A stretch of 64,000 bases of DNA from Gordonia asplenii (GTDB lineage: Bacteria > Actinomycetota > Actinomycetes > Mycobacteriales > Mycobacteriaceae): contig NZ_JABBNB010000003.1 of the NCBI RefSeq assembly GCF_012933505.1, positions 212,867 to 276,866 on the forward strand, read 5' to 3'. The notes beneath the pieces were generated by a model. That model had not been told where the DNA came from, made no database searches, and saw nothing but the letters and a program-made list of their open reading frames with translations. Every line of letters begins with the position of its first letter. The stretch's first letter is position 1. Made by a program: the position numbers and the translations under genes. This document shows positions 55,001 through 64,000 of the stretch, one piece after another.

Positions 55001-55894
55001 TCACGCGAAGTGCACGATGCTGATGACACCGGCGACGAGGCAGTAGGCCGCGAACGGGTAGAGGGTGCGGGTGTGGAAGAAGCGGGCGAGGAACGCGACG
55101 GCCGCGATCGCCGCGACGAATGCGCACACCGAACCCACCGCGACCTGACCGCCGATACCGTGACCGTCGGGCCCGAACAGCTCGGGGATCTTCAACACTC
55201 CGGCGGCGAGGATCACCGGCGTGGCCAGCATGAACGCGAACTTCGCCGCCCGCTCGTGGTCCAGCCCGGTCAGAATTCCGGCGGAGATCGTCACACCCGA
55301 GCGCGAGATCCCGGGAAACAGGGCCGCGATCTGCGAGGCGCCGATCACGGTCCCCTTGGCGTAGGTGAGGTTGGTGATCTCGCTGTCGCCGTCGGGTTCG
55401 GCGCGATGGCGTCCACCGGCGTCGCCGCGGCGTCGAATCAGTTCGGCGGCGATCAGGATCAGCCCGTTGAGGGCCAGGAAGATCGCGGCGGCCAGCGGTT
55501 TGGCGAACAATTCGCGCAGCGGCTTCTCCGCGACCAGCCCGACGATGCCTACCGGAATCGTTCCGGCGATCAGCAGCCAGGCGAGCTTGGCGTCGGCGGT
55601 GTCGACCCTGCGCCGGCGGATCGAGTCGACGAATCCGACGATCACCCTGATCCAGTCGCGCCAGTAGAAACAGATCAGCGCCAGCGCGGTGGCGACGTGC
55701 AGCGCGACGATGAACGCGAGGAACGGGGTGTGTCCCTTGCTGGCCGACTGGGTGACCAGGGTCTCCCAACTGCCGCCCAGCCAGGCGGGGAGCAGGATCG
55801 AATGCCCCAGACTCGAGATCGGGAACAGTTCGGTCACGCCTTGCAGCAATCCCATGACCACTGCCTGCGGGTATGTCAGATCCGCCAACACCAT
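55001..55894 (-). CDS. uppP: Undecaprenyl-diphosphatase UppP (BacA)
   Basis: Membrane phosphatase that recycles the C55 lipid carrier for peptidoglycan and arabinogalactan synthesis and gives bacitracin resistance. The 297-residue protein has the signature VMGLLQGVTELFPISSLGHS (Glu and Ser/His set) and PGISRSGVTISAGILTGLDH, separated by several membrane helices. The start is the ATG of MVLADLTYPQAV; GTG/TTG codons 3 and 6 bp further in also have GAGGAG at better spacing. It follows pgl by 34 bp on the minus strand. Confidence 0.94.
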   Translation of the reverse strand: MVLADLTYPQAVVMGLLQGVTELFPISSLGHSILLPAWLGGSWETLVTQSASKGHTPFLAFIVALHVATALALICFYWRDWIRVIVGFVDSIRRRRVDTADAKLAWLLIAGTIPVGIVGLVAEKPLRELFAKPLAAAIFLALNGLILIAAELIRRRGDAGGRHRAEPDGDSEITNLTYAKGTVIGASQIAALFPGISRSGVTISAGILTGLDHERAAKFAFMLATPVILAAGVLKIPELFGPDGHGIGGQVAVGSVCAFVAAIAAVAFLARFFHTRTLYPFAAYCLVAGVISIVHFA

Positions 55895-55928
55895 CTCCTC
55901 GTCGGTGCCCCGCGGCGTCGGCGGAGCG

Positions 55929-56663
55929 TCAGTCGAGCAGGCTCGCGGCTTCCTCGTCGAGGAACCACACCGTCGCTTCGGTCCCGTGTGCACCGGCGCA
56001 GGGCCAGTCCTGGGCAGCCGCGCCGGTGACGCCTGCGGCAACGGCCGATGCTCTGTCGGCACCGGCCACCAGGAACCATACCTGCCGCGAACGATTCACG
56101 GCGGGCAGCGTCAGGGTGACGCGCCGAGGGGGAGGTTTGGGCGAATTGTCCACTGAGACAACAATTTTGATCGACTCTGCGGTTGCCGGGGTGTGGGGGA
56201 ACAGCGAGTTGACGTGGCCCTCGCCACCCATACCGAGCAAGTGGACGTCGAACCGCGGCGACGCCTCGCCGGGGGAGATCGCCGCCAGTACGGATGCGTA
56301 ACCCGCGGCGGCGGCGTCGATGTCGTCGCCGAACTCACCGTCGCTCGCAGCCATCGCGTGGATGCGGGCCGGATCGATGTCGATGTGGTCGAACAGCGCC
56401 TCACCGGCCTGCCCGACGTTGCGGTCGGGATCGTCGGTCGGGACGAATCGGTCGTCGCCGAAGAAGAACTCGACCTTCGTCCAGTCGATCTCGGTGCTGC
56501 GCTCACGGAGCACCTCCAGCAGCGCGATACCGTTGCTTCCACCGGTGAGCACGATGAGCGCCACACCGCGAGCGGCGATCGCGTCGCTGATCGCGCCGAT
56601 CAGTTGGTCGGCCGCGGCGTCGACCAGCTCGGGTTTCGTCGGGAAGATCAGCGTCGTTGCCAT
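55929..56663 (-). CDS. pgl: 6-phosphogluconolactonase
   Basis: Hydrolyses 6-phosphogluconolactone in the oxidative pentose phosphate pathway. The 244-residue protein (DevB/SOL family) has VLTGGSNGIALLEVLRERST, VEFFFGDDRFVPTDDPDRNV, and FDVHLLGMGGEGHVNSLFPH. The start is the ATG of MATTLIFPTKPELV, chosen over an 18-codon extension that runs into opcA. Four bases separate it from opcA. Confidence 0.94.
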   Translation of the reverse strand: MATTLIFPTKPELVDAAADQLIGAISDAIAARGVALIVLTGGSNGIALLEVLRERSTEIDWTKVEFFFGDDRFVPTDDPDRNVGQAGEALFDHIDIDPARIHAMAASDGEFGDDIDAAAAGYASVLAAISPGEASPRFDVHLLGMGGEGHVNSLFPHTPATAESIKIVVSVDNSPKPPPRRVTLTLPAVNRSRQVWFLVAGADRASAVAAGVTGAAAQDWPCAGAHGTEATVWFLDEEAASLLD

Positions 56664-56667
56664 GAGA

Positions 56668-57573
56668 TCACCTCTGGTTGCGGATGAGTCGGTTGGTGCC
56701 GTGCAGCGCGAGTTCATAGATCTCGTCGGAATCGAGTCGGCGCAGTTCCTCCGCGAGGCATTCGCCGGTGGTGCGGATCTGCCACGGCACCCGCCCCGGT
56801 GGGCGCCCCGGCGTCGTGACGACGGTGTCTTTGCCGTCCGCGGTCAGTGCGACCTGACCCTGCTCGCACTCGACGCTGATGACCAGCTCTCCGGTGACGC
56901 GTTCCACCGGGACGTCGAGGAGCGCCTGCAGCCAGCCGCCGAGCAGATCGAGTCCCACCGAAGGGCCGGGTGCGCTCACCCGGGCGCTGGTCGCCCTCAG
57001 CCCGTCCCGGTCGAAGACGGCGGCGAGGATCGCCCGCCACGGCGTGATCTGTGCCCAGGCGATGTCGGTGTCACCGGGGGAGTAGGACTTGATCCGCTTG
57101 CTGAGCAGCGCGGGCGAGTCGAATCGGTTGGTGCCGTCGAGGATTCGACGCTGGCTTAGCCGCCCGAGCCGGTCCTTGGCGGGATTGGCCGGCGCGGTAC
57201 CCGGCCACCAGGTGACGACCGGCGTGTCGGGCAAGAGGAACGGGATCACCACGGCGTGCGCGTGATTGGCGAGTTCGCCGAACAAGTTGAGTACGACCAC
57301 CTCCGACGCCCCGGCGTCGCCGCCCACGCGGATCTCGCCGTCGAGGCGCGTAGCGCCCTTGCGGTCGTCGGCGGCGACCACGATCACGCGGCACGGGTGC
57401 TCGCGACTCGCGTCGTTGGCGGCGACGATGGCGGCTTCGAGGTCGTCGCCCTTCTCCACCTTGACGATCAGGGTGAGCACTCGGCCCAGGGTCACCGCCC
57501 CGCCGGTCTCGCGCATCTTGACCAGTGTTTTCGACACTTCGGTGGTCGAGGTGTCGGGAAGTCTCTTGATCAT
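56668..57573 (-). CDS. opcA: Glucose-6-phosphate dehydrogenase assembly protein OpcA
   Basis: Allosteric/assembly partner required for active G6PDH in actinobacteria and cyanobacteria. The 301-residue protein has the family segments MIKRLPDTSTTEVSKTLVKM, LTLIVKVEKGDDLEAAI, VIPFLLPDTPVVTWWPG and ITPWRAILAAVFDRD. The ATG of MIKRLPDT overlaps the zwf stop (ATGA), so synthesis is coupled with G6PDH. No enzymatic motif is expected. Confidence 0.95.
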   Translation of the reverse strand: MIKRLPDTSTTEVSKTLVKMRETGGAVTLGRVLTLIVKVEKGDDLEAAIVAANDASREHPCRVIVVAADDRKGATRLDGEIRVGGDAGASEVVVLNLFGELANHAHAVVIPFLLPDTPVVTWWPGTAPANPAKDRLGRLSQRRILDGTNRFDSPALLSKRIKSYSPGDTDIAWAQITPWRAILAAVFDRDGLRATSARVSAPGPSVGLDLLGGWLQALLDVPVERVTGELVISVECEQGQVALTADGKDTVVTTPGRPPGRVPWQIRTTGECLAEELRRLDSDEIYELALHGTNRLIRNQR

Positions 57574-59111
57574 GGTCGCCGCCAAACTCGCCCGGTGCGG
57601 GCCATCATCGCGTCGGCGCCGTGGGGTCCCCACGTACCCGACTCGTACTCTTCGGGCTTGCCACCCGCCGCCCAGCCGTCGAGCACGGGATCCAGGATCT
57701 CCCACGACAATTCGACTTCGTCGTTGACCGGGAACAGCGACGGCTCGCCGAGCAGGACGTCGAGGATGAGCCGCTCGTAGGCCTCCGGCGACGACTCGGT
57801 GAACGCCTGACCGTAGCTGAAGTCCATGTTGACGTCGCGCACTTCCATCGACGATCCGGGGACTTTCGAACCGAACCGCAGTGTGACGCCTTCGTCGGGC
57901 TGCACGCGGATGACCAGCGCGTTCTGCCCGAGTTCGTCGGTCATCGTCTTATCGAACGGCAGGTGCGGAGCACGTTTGAACACCAGCGCGATCTCGGTGA
58001 CCCGACGTCCCAAGCGCTTACCGGTGCGCAGGTAGAACGGCACACCGGCCCAGCGTCGGGTGTCGACCTCCAGTGCGATCGCCGCGTAAGTCTCCGTCGT
58101 CGAGGTCGACGAGAATCCCTCCTCGTGGAGCAGGCCGCAGACCTTTTCGCTGCCCTGCCAGCCCGGGCCGTATTGCCCGCGAGCCGAATTGTCTTCCAGT
58201 GGAAGGATGTTGCGGGTCGCGGAGAGGACTTTGATCTTCTCCGCCTGCAACTGACTCGGCTCGAAGGAGACCGGCTCCTCCATGGCGACCAGCGCCAGCA
58301 GCTGCAGCAGATGGTTCTGGATGACGTCACGGGCGGCGCCGATGCCGTCGTAGTAGCCGGCGCGACCACCCAGGCCGATGTCCTCGGCCATGGTGATCTG
58401 CACGTGGTCGATGTAGTGCGCCGACCACAGCGGGTCGAACAACTGATTGGCGAACCGCAACGCCAGGATGTTCTGCACCGTCTCCTTACCGAGATAGTGA
58501 TCGATGCGGAACACCGACTCCTCCGGGAACACGCTGTTGACCACGGCGTTGAGCTTGCGCGCCGAGTCGAGGTCGTGGCCGAAGGGCTTCTCGATGACGA
58601 CCCGGCGCCAGTGCCCGTCGTCGGGCGCGGCGAGTCCGGATCGCTTGAGCTGACCGCAGACCACCGGGAACGCGTCCGGCGGCACCGACAGGTAGAAGGC
58701 GTGATTGCCGTCGGTGCCCCGTTGCGCGTCGAGGTCGTGCAGCGTGGCGGCGAGCCGAGCGAAGGCCTCGTCGTCGTCGAAGGTGCCCTGCACGAAGCGG
58801 AACCCCTCCGACAGCTGCCGCCACGCCTCCTCCCGGAACGGTGTGCGCGCGTGGGCCTTGACCGCGTCGTGCACGATCTGGCTGAAATCCTCTGTCGCCC
58901 AATCTCTTCGAGCGAACCCGACGAGCGAGAAACTAGGCGGCAGCAGGCCGCGGTTGGCGAGGTCGTAGATCGCCGGCATCAGTTTGCGACGTGCGAGGTC
59001 GCCGGTCACGCCGAAGATCACCATGCTGCACGGCCCGGCGATCCGGGGAAGCCGTTTGTCGCGCGGGTCGCGCAGCGGGTTGGTCCGAGTGTTGTTGCGG
59101 TTGGCTGGCAT
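57570..59111 (-). CDS. zwf: Glucose-6-phosphate 1-dehydrogenase
   Basis: NADP-dependent entry enzyme of the pentose phosphate pathway. The 513-residue protein has the nucleotide motif IFGVTGDLARRKLMPAIYDL, the catalytic RIDHYLGKETVQNIL (Lys and His), and EKPFGHDLDSARKLN. ATG start MPANRNNTRTNPLRD, with a 10-residue basic leader. The stop overlaps opcA; it lies 6 bp after tal on the minus strand. Confidence 0.97.
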   Translation of the reverse strand: MPANRNNTRTNPLRDPRDKRLPRIAGPCSMVIFGVTGDLARRKLMPAIYDLANRGLLPPSFSLVGFARRDWATEDFSQIVHDAVKAHARTPFREEAWRQLSEGFRFVQGTFDDDEAFARLAATLHDLDAQRGTDGNHAFYLSVPPDAFPVVCGQLKRSGLAAPDDGHWRRVVIEKPFGHDLDSARKLNAVVNSVFPEESVFRIDHYLGKETVQNILALRFANQLFDPLWSAHYIDHVQITMAEDIGLGGRAGYYDGIGAARDVIQNHLLQLLALVAMEEPVSFEPSQLQAEKIKVLSATRNILPLEDNSARGQYGPGWQGSEKVCGLLHEEGFSSTSTTETYAAIALEVDTRRWAGVPFYLRTGKRLGRRVTEIALVFKRAPHLPFDKTMTDELGQNALVIRVQPDEGVTLRFGSKVPGSSMEVRDVNMDFSYGQAFTESSPEAYERLILDVLLGEPSLFPVNDEVELSWEILDPVLDGWAAGGKPEEYESGTWGPHGADAMMARTGRVWRRP

Positions 59112-59117
59112 CTTCGC

Positions 59118-60236
59118 TCAGGAGCGGGCCGCGGTGAGTTGCTCGTCCGTGGCGGCGATGAGCTCGTTCCAGGCTTGTTCGAACTTCTCGACGCCTTCGG
59201 TTTCGAGAACCTCGAAGACGTCGGCGAGGTCGACGCCGGCCGCGGCGATGGCGTCGAACTCGGCCCGCGACGCCGCTTCGGTCCCGACGATGGACAGGTT
59301 GTTGACCCAGCCGTGGTCGGCGAAGGCCTCCATCGTCTTGCCCGGCATGGTGTTCACCGTGTGCGGGGCGACGAGTTCGCTGACGTAGAGGGTATCGGGG
59401 TAGTCGGCGTTCTTGGTGCCGGTGGAGGCCCAGAGTGCGCGTTGGGGGCGGGCGCCGTGTGCGGCCAGGTCGGGGAAGCGGGTCTCGACCTCGAACACGC
59501 GCTGGTAGGCGGCGTAGGCCAGGCGCGCGTTGGCCAGTCCGGCCTTGCCTTTGAGCGCCACCGCCTCCGGTGTGCCGATCGCGTCGAGGCGCTTGTCGAT
59601 CTCGGTGTCGACGCGTGAGACGAAGAACGAGGCGACCGAATGCAGGGTCGAGATGTCCTGGCCGGCCTGGTGCGCGGCGTCGAGCCCGTCGAGGTAGGCC
59701 TCGATGACCTCGAGGTAGCGCTCGACGGAGAAGATCAGCGTGACGTTGACGCTGATGCCTTCGGCCAGCACGCGGGTGATGGCGGGCAGCCCGGCCCTGG
59801 TCGCCGGGATCTTGATGAACAGGTTGGGCCGGTCGACGATCTTCCACAGTTCGACGGCCTGCTCGACGGTGCCGTCGGTGTCGTGGGCCAGGCGCGGGTC
59901 GACCTCGATCGACACGCGGCCGTCGACGCCGTCGGAGGCCTCGTACACGTGGGCGAGGACGTCGCACGCGTCGCGGACGTCGTCGGTGGTGACCGCGCGA
60001 ATGGCGGCGTCGACGTCGGCGCCGCGCAGGGCGAGTTCACTGATCGGCCCGGCATAGGTCGCGCCGTTGGACAGGGCGGCCTGGAAGATCGACGGATTGG
60101 TGGTGACGCCGACGACCGATCGGGTCTTGATGAGTTCTTCCAGGCGGCCGGTGGCGATGAGGTCGCGGGACAGATCGTCGAGCCAGACCGATACGCCTGC
60201 TTGTGACAATGCGGCGAGTTTGTCGTTCTGTGTCAT
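59118..60236 (-). CDS. tal: Transaldolase
   Basis: Transfers dihydroxyacetone units between sugar phosphates. The 372-residue protein is a type of transaldolase common in actinobacteria, with the Schiff-base Lys in [32 protein letters not shown], and [22 protein letters not shown] start. tkt ends 83 bp upstream on the minus strand. Confidence 0.96.
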   Translation of the reverse strand: MTQNDKLAALSQAGVSVWLDDLSRDLIATGRLEELIKTRSVVGVTTNPSIFQAALSNGATYAGPISELALRGADVDAAIRAVTTDDVRDACDVLAHVYEASDGVDGRVSIEVDPRLAHDTDGTVEQAVELWKIVDRPNLFIKIPATRAGLPAITRVLAEGISVNVTLIFSVERYLEVIEAYLDGLDAAHQAGQDISTLHSVASFFVSRVDTEIDKRLDAIGTPEAVALKGKAGLANARLAYAAYQRVFEVETRFPDLAAHGARPQRALWASTGTKNADYPDTLYVSELVAPHTVNTMPGKTMEAFADHGWVNNLSIVGTEAASRAEFDAIAAAGVDLADVFEVLETEGVEKFEQAWNELIAATDEQLTAARS

Positions 60237-60319
60237 GGTGGTTTCCCTTCGGCTGGGGTGGTGCCTTGTTGGGGTGGGTTACCCGGTGTGGTGGGTGGTG
60301 AATCGTCGGTCTCGTGCGG

Positions 60320-62395
60320 CTAGTGTCCCAGGGCGCGATGAGCTGCGGCGACTACGGCATCGGCGGTGATGCCGAACTCGGTGTAGAGGACTTTGTAGTC
60401 GGCTGAGGCGCCGAAATGTTCGAGCGACACGATCTGCCCGCCGGCGACGATCCGGTACCACGGCATCGCGATACCCGCTTCGACCGACACCCGGGGGACC
60501 GACGGCGGCAGCACCGAGTCGCGGTATTCGGGCGTCTGCTCGTCGAACCATTCGATCGACGGCATCGACACGACGCGTGCGGCGATCCCGCTCTCGGCCA
60601 ATGTGTTCTGCGCCTCGACCGCGAGCTGCACCTCCGAACCGGTACCGATCAACACCACCTGCGGGTCGCCCGAGGCTTCGGAGAGTACATAGCCGCCGGC
60701 GGCGACACCGGCCAGCGAGGTACCCACCAGAACCGGGACGTTCTGTCGGGTCAGGGCCAGCCCGACCGGGCGGTTGCGGCGGCCGAGCAGGGTCTGCCAC
60801 GCGTATGCGGTCTCGTTGGCGTCGGCCGGGCGCACGACGTCGAGGTGGGGGATGGCCCGCAACGCGGCGAGCTGCTCGACCGGCTGGTGGGTGGGGCCGT
60901 CCTCGCCGAGGCCGATCGAGTCGTGGGTCCAGACGTAGATCGGGTCGATCTCCATCAGCGCGGCCAGGCGCACCGCGGGGCGCATGTAGTCGGCGAACTG
61001 CAAGAAGGTACCGCCGTACGCCCGGGTCGGGCCGTGCAGGGCGATGCCGGAGAGGATCGAACCCATCGCGTGCTCGCGGATACCGAAGTGCAGGGTGCGA
61101 CCGTAGGGTTCGGCCGACCACGTCGACGTGCTGATCGACGTCGGGCCGAAGGACTTCGCGCCGGCCATCGTCGTGTTGTTGGAACCGGCCAGGTCGGCGG
61201 AGCCGCCCCACAGTTCGGGCAGGATCGGTGCGAGCGCGCTGAGCACCTTGCCCGACGCGGCGCGGGTCGCGACGCCCTTGGCGTCGGGCTCCCACGACGG
61301 CAGCACTTCGTCCCAGCCCTCGGGGAGCTGATGGGCCTGCAGGCGGTCGAAGAGCTGCTTGCGTTCGGGGTTTGTCGACGCCCAGGCGTCGAAGTCGGCC
61401 TGCCAGGCGGCCTTGGCCTTGGCGCCGCGCTCGCCGAGCCCGCGGGTGTGGGCGATGACCTCGTCGGCGACGGCGAACGACTGCGCGGGGTCGAAGCCGA
61501 GGATCTCCTTGGTGGCGGCGACCTCGTCGGCGCCCAGCGCCGATCCGTGCGCCGCGCCCGTGTTCATCTTGTTGGGAGCGGGGTAGCCGATGATGGTGCG
61601 CAGCACGATGATCGAGGGACGGTCGGTGACCGCCTTCGCCGCGGTGATCGCCTCTTCGATGCCGGTCACATTCTCGCCGCCGTCGACGTGCTGCACATGC
61701 CAGCCGTATGCCTCGTAGCGTTGCGCGACGTTCTCGGTCAACGCGATGTCGGTGTCGTCTTCGATGGAGATCTGGTTGGCGTCGTAGAAGACGATCAGGT
61801 TGCCCAGCTGCTGGGTGCCGGCCAGCGACGACGCCTCCGACGTGACGCCCTCTTCGATGTCGCCGTCGGAGGCGATGACGTAGATGAAATGGTCGAACGG
61901 GCTCTGGCCGGGCGCGGCGTCGGGGTCGAACAGGCCGCGCTCGTAGCGGGCGGCCATCGCCATGCCCACCGACGACGCCAGACCCTGCCCGAGCGGTCCG
62001 GTGGTGATCTCGACGCCCTTGGTGTGGCGGTACTCGGGGTGGCCCGGCGTGAGCGATCCCCAGATGCGCAGCGCCTCGAGGTCGGCCAGCTCCAGCCCGA
62101 AGCCGCCCAGGTAGAGCTGTACGTACAGGGTGAGGCTGGAATGTCCGCACGAGAGGACGAAGCGGTCCCGGCCGACCCACTCGGTGTCGGCGGGGTCGTG
62201 GCGCAGGGTCCGCTGGAACAGCGTGTAAGCCAGCGGTGCGAGACTCATCGCGGTACCGGGGTGTCCACTGCCGCATTTCTGCACGGCGTCGGCGGCCAGC
62301 AAGCGGGCCGTATCGACAGCGCGCGTGTCGGTATCAGTCCAATCGGCCGGATGAGCAGGAACGGTCAAAGTGCGGATCTCGGCGGAATCGACCAC
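60320..62395 (-). CDS. tkt: Transketolase
   Basis: Thiamine diphosphate enzyme of the non-oxidative pentose phosphate pathway. The 691-residue protein has the ThDP motif [40 protein letters not shown], the active-site HTRGLGE and the central domain [20 protein letters not shown] with [20 protein letters not shown]. The frame has several in-frame Met near the N terminus; the first ATG ([12 protein letters not shown]) is used. It is the first gene of the minus-strand tkt-tal-zwf-opcA-pgl-uppP run, divergent from ctaB with a 169-bp promoter gap. Confidence 0.97.
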   Translation of the reverse strand: MVDSAEIRTLTVPAHPADWTDTDTRAVDTARLLAADAVQKCGSGHPGTAMSLAPLAYTLFQRTLRHDPADTEWVGRDRFVLSCGHSSLTLYVQLYLGGFGLELADLEALRIWGSLTPGHPEYRHTKGVEITTGPLGQGLASSVGMAMAARYERGLFDPDAAPGQSPFDHFIYVIASDGDIEEGVTSEASSLAGTQQLGNLIVFYDANQISIEDDTDIALTENVAQRYEAYGWHVQHVDGGENVTGIEEAITAAKAVTDRPSIIVLRTIIGYPAPNKMNTGAAHGSALGADEVAATKEILGFDPAQSFAVADEVIAHTRGLGERGAKAKAAWQADFDAWASTNPERKQLFDRLQAHQLPEGWDEVLPSWEPDAKGVATRAASGKVLSALAPILPELWGGSADLAGSNNTTMAGAKSFGPTSISTSTWSAEPYGRTLHFGIREHAMGSILSGIALHGPTRAYGGTFLQFADYMRPAVRLAALMEIDPIYVWTHDSIGLGEDGPTHQPVEQLAALRAIPHLDVVRPADANETAYAWQTLLGRRNRPVGLALTRQNVPVLVGTSLAGVAAGGYVLSEASGDPQVVLIGTGSEVQLAVEAQNTLAESGIAARVVSMPSIEWFDEQTPEYRDSVLPPSVPRVSVEAGIAMPWYRIVAGGQIVSLEHFGASADYKVLYTEFGITADAVVAAAHRALGH

Positions 62396-62564
62396 GATGG
62401 TGCTTCTCTCCTGTGCAGTGGTGGGCCTGGCAGTATCTTCAAGCCTAGTCGGAGGTGTCGGGCCGCACTGCGCGGAGTACCGGTGAGCGTGCCCACGCGA
62501 TTACGGGTGTCGTACCGCCACCGTCTACCATGCTTTGTAGTAGTTCGTCAGATGAGGAGATGTA

Positions 62565-63542
62565 GTGAGACTTGGGGAACGCGTGACCAGCGGGGATTCC
62601 TCGATTCCCGCAAACGCCGACCCGGCCGCTGCGGGCTCCGTGGCTTCTCGCATACGCGGGAGCGTGCTCGCCTACATCGCTCTGACGAAGCCCCGCGTCA
62701 TCGAATTGCTGCTGGTCGCAACGATTCCGGTGATGTTGCAGGCACATCGCGGGCACGTCGACATCGGCCTGATCGCGGCGACCCTCGTCGGCGGATGGCT
62801 CGGCGCGGGCAGCGCCAACACGCTGAACATGGTCGCCGACGCCGACATCGACCAGAAGATGCGACGCACTCAGCGTCGGCCGTTGGCCCGACATGCGGTG
62901 AGCACTCGCAATGCGCTGATCTTCGGCATCGTGCTGGCGGTTGCGTCGTTCGCCGTCCTATGGAGTGCGGCCAACCTGCTCTCGGCCGTGCTCGTCATGG
63001 TCACCATCGCCTTCTACGTCGGCGTGTACACCCTGATCCTCAAACGTCGTACTTCGCAGAATGTGGTCTGGGGCGGCGCAGCTGGCTGCATGCCCACGCT
63101 CGTCGGCTGGGCCGCTGTCACCGGCAGCATCAGCTGGCAGCCGATCGTGTTGTTCGCGGTGATCTTCTTCTGGACGCCGCCGCACACCTGGGCCCTCGCG
63201 ATGCGCTACAAGGAGGACTACAAGGCAGCGGGCGTTCCGATGCTGCCGGTGGTCGCCACCGAGATCCAGGTGACGCGTCAGATGGTCTTCTACACGTGGG
63301 CCACCGTCGTCGCGTCGCTGGTGCTGGTGTGGGGGGCGAGCTGGATCTACGCCGGCGTCGCGCTGTTCGCCGGACTGTGGTTCCTCAACCGCGTGCACAA
63401 GCTGTACCGCGACACCAAGCGCGGCGAAGAGGTGGCACCGCTGAAGGTGTTCCTGCAGTCCAACGAGTACCTGGCCATCCTCTTCTGCGGCCTGGCGATC
63501 GACGCCGTGGTGAACCTGCCGACGGTGGGCAGCTACTTCTAG
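62565..63542 (+). CDS. ctaB: Protoheme IX farnesyltransferase (heme O synthase)
   Basis: Integral membrane UbiA-family prenyltransferase that adds a farnesyl group to heme b for heme-copper oxidases. The 325-residue protein has [20 protein letters not shown], then RPLARHAVS (the Asp-rich prenyl-binding motif), [20 protein letters not shown], and about nine membrane helices. GTG 62565 (AGGAG upstream) is used; GTG 62583 is an alternative. It is divergent from tkt, as in mycobacteria. Confidence 0.95.
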   Translation: MRLGERVTSGDSSIPANADPAAAGSVASRIRGSVLAYIALTKPRVIELLLVATIPVMLQAHRGHVDIGLIAATLVGGWLGAGSANTLNMVADADIDQKMRRTQRRPLARHAVSTRNALIFGIVLAVASFAVLWSAANLLSAVLVMVTIAFYVGVYTLILKRRTSQNVVWGGAAGCMPTLVGWAAVTGSISWQPIVLFAVIFFWTPPHTWALAMRYKEDYKAAGVPMLPVVATEIQVTRQMVFYTWATVVASLVLVWGASWIYAGVALFAGLWFLNRVHKLYRDTKRGEEVAPLKVFLQSNEYLAILFCGLAIDAVVNLPTVGSYF

Positions 63543-63546
63543 CGGC

Positions 63547-63705
63547 GTGTCGCGGCTAGTGGTATTGATATTTTGCGCGCACCGTGCTTCGCCGCATCCT
63601 GCTGGTTGAGCGAGGCTAAGCCGAGTCGAAACCACTGTGACGCTGCGGGTTTCGTCCATTGCACGGCCGGCGGGGGTTTCGACTCGCTCCGCTCGCTCAA
63701 CCGGC
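63547..63705. repeat. Copy 2 of the 110-bp dispersed repeat, followed by a palindromic half-element
   Basis: Bases 63547-63656 match 31416-31525 at about 101 of 110 positions. Continuing to 63705, the sequence closes the palindrome: GAGTCGAAACCACTG is mirrored by GGGTTTCGACTCGCTCCGCT and CGCTCAACCGGC. It starts 4 bp after the ctaB stop and ends about 110 bp before the transposase-like gene. Confidence 0.92.
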
Positions 63706-63813
63706 AGAGGAACGCAACGGTCATACAACTCTTTAAGTGCGACACCCTAGTAGTACTTTGTTAGCTCGGCGTGTCGGCTTGACACTCGAGCGCGGTCTCG
63801 AGAACCTTTGAGA

Positions 63814-64000
63814 GTGAAGGACAGTGAACTCGCCGATGTCCAGTCCATGCTGGAATCTTTTGTGGCTGAAGTATTTTCGTCGTTGCCTCGATCGGATCAA
63901 CGGGTGAAGGCGCAGTTGTACACGCGTGGGTTGCTGATGGACGGGCAACGCAAGTCGATGCAGCCGATGGCGCACCGACTTGACGTCGATCATCAACAAT
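63814..64000 (+). CDS. IS701-family transposase, 5' part (runs off the window)
   Basis: The frame from the GTG at 63814 reads VKDSELADVQSMLESFVAEV, then SSLPRSDQRVKAQLYTRGLL, MDGQRKSMQPMAHRL and DVDHQQ to the window edge. The block 'YTRGLLMDGQRKSMQPMAHR' matches the N terminus of IS701-type DDE transposases as I remember them. The catalytic residues lie beyond the window, so intactness is unknown. ATG 63847 is an alternative start. It suggests a mobile element inserted downstream of ctaB; the left end of the element should be between 63706 and 63813, where CTCGAG-CGCGGT-CTCGAG (63786-63803) is seen. Confidence 0.8.
   Translation, partial: MKDSELADVQSMLESFVAEVFSSLPRSDQRVKAQLYTRGLLMDGQRKSMQPMAHRLDVDHQQ

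Noticed and set aside
60416..63559. Plus-strand open frame of over 1000 codons opposite tkt and across the tkt-ctaB gap
   Set aside because: Arg-rich shadow of tkt that runs through the promoter region and through ctaB in a wrong frame.

Overview
The window is high-GC DNA (except for a few short AT-rich patches) from a member of the Actinomycetota. Gene order closely follows the Mycobacterium/Rhodococcus/Gordonia lineage: pepQ-efp-nusB, pyrR-pyrB-pyrC-x-carA-carB-pyrF-mihF-gmk-rpoZ-coaBC-metK, priA-fmt-rsmB-rpe-ribD, ribE-ribBA-ribH-x-uvrC-rapZ-yvcK-whiA, gap-pgk-tpiA-secG-ppc, and tkt-tal-zwf-opcA-pgl with ctaB divergent. The dispersed GGTTGAGC/GTCGAAACC palindromes and the genes present would suit a Gordonia-like genus, but that genus call is an inference.

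Layout. 1-4.7 kb: a 2,3-dihydroxybenzoate-AMP ligase (siderophore) facing a minus-strand thiolase / TetR / acyl-CoA dehydrogenase operon. 4.8-7.7 kb: a small membrane protein, Xaa-Pro peptidase, EF-P and NusB. 7.7-16.5 kb: the pyrimidine operon, headed by a recognisable PyrR-binding RNA element and tightly packed with start/stop overlaps. 16.5-21.1 kb: a decayed GGDEF fragment, then mIHF, gmk, rpoZ, coaBC and metK. 21.1-22.1 kb: a two-gene unit with a nucleotidyltransferase-fold protein that looks like a toxin-antitoxin module. 22.1-29.5 kb: priA (with degenerate ATPase motifs), fmt, rsmB, a small secreted protein, a DUF5302-like peptide, a repeat block, rpe and ribD. 29.5-35.4 kb: an accessory island inside the riboflavin gene cluster. 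It holds an HxlR regulator divergent from a thiolase, a family 2A encapsulin shell with its cysteine desulfurase cargo, and a thioester-domain-like protein. 35.4-43.5 kb: FMN riboswitch, ribE, ribBA, ribH, a PH-like membrane protein, uvrC, rapZ, yvcK and whiA. 43.5-51 kb: two repeat structures, gap, a 26-bp repeat, pgk, tpiA, an intrinsic terminator, secG and ppc. 51-54.3 kb: a PAS-GGDEF-EAL protein and a five-copy palindromic array. 54.3-62.4 kb: a TetR regulator, uppP and the pentose-phosphate genes on the minus strand. 62.5-64 kb: ctaB, a dispersed repeat and the 5' end of an IS701-type transposase gene cut by the window edge.

Most genes are core metabolism: pyrimidine, riboflavin, glycolysis, pentose phosphate, S-adenosylmethionine, CoA, translation and repair. 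The most distinctive system is the encapsulin/cysteine desulfurase pair. The shell gene overlaps the cargo gene by 14 bp, and the cargo carries an Ala/Pro-rich N-terminal extension of about 140 residues that is absent from ordinary SufS. The other notable layer is non-coding: at least five intergenic repeat blocks, most made of inverted repeats, lie at gene 3' ends or between genes.
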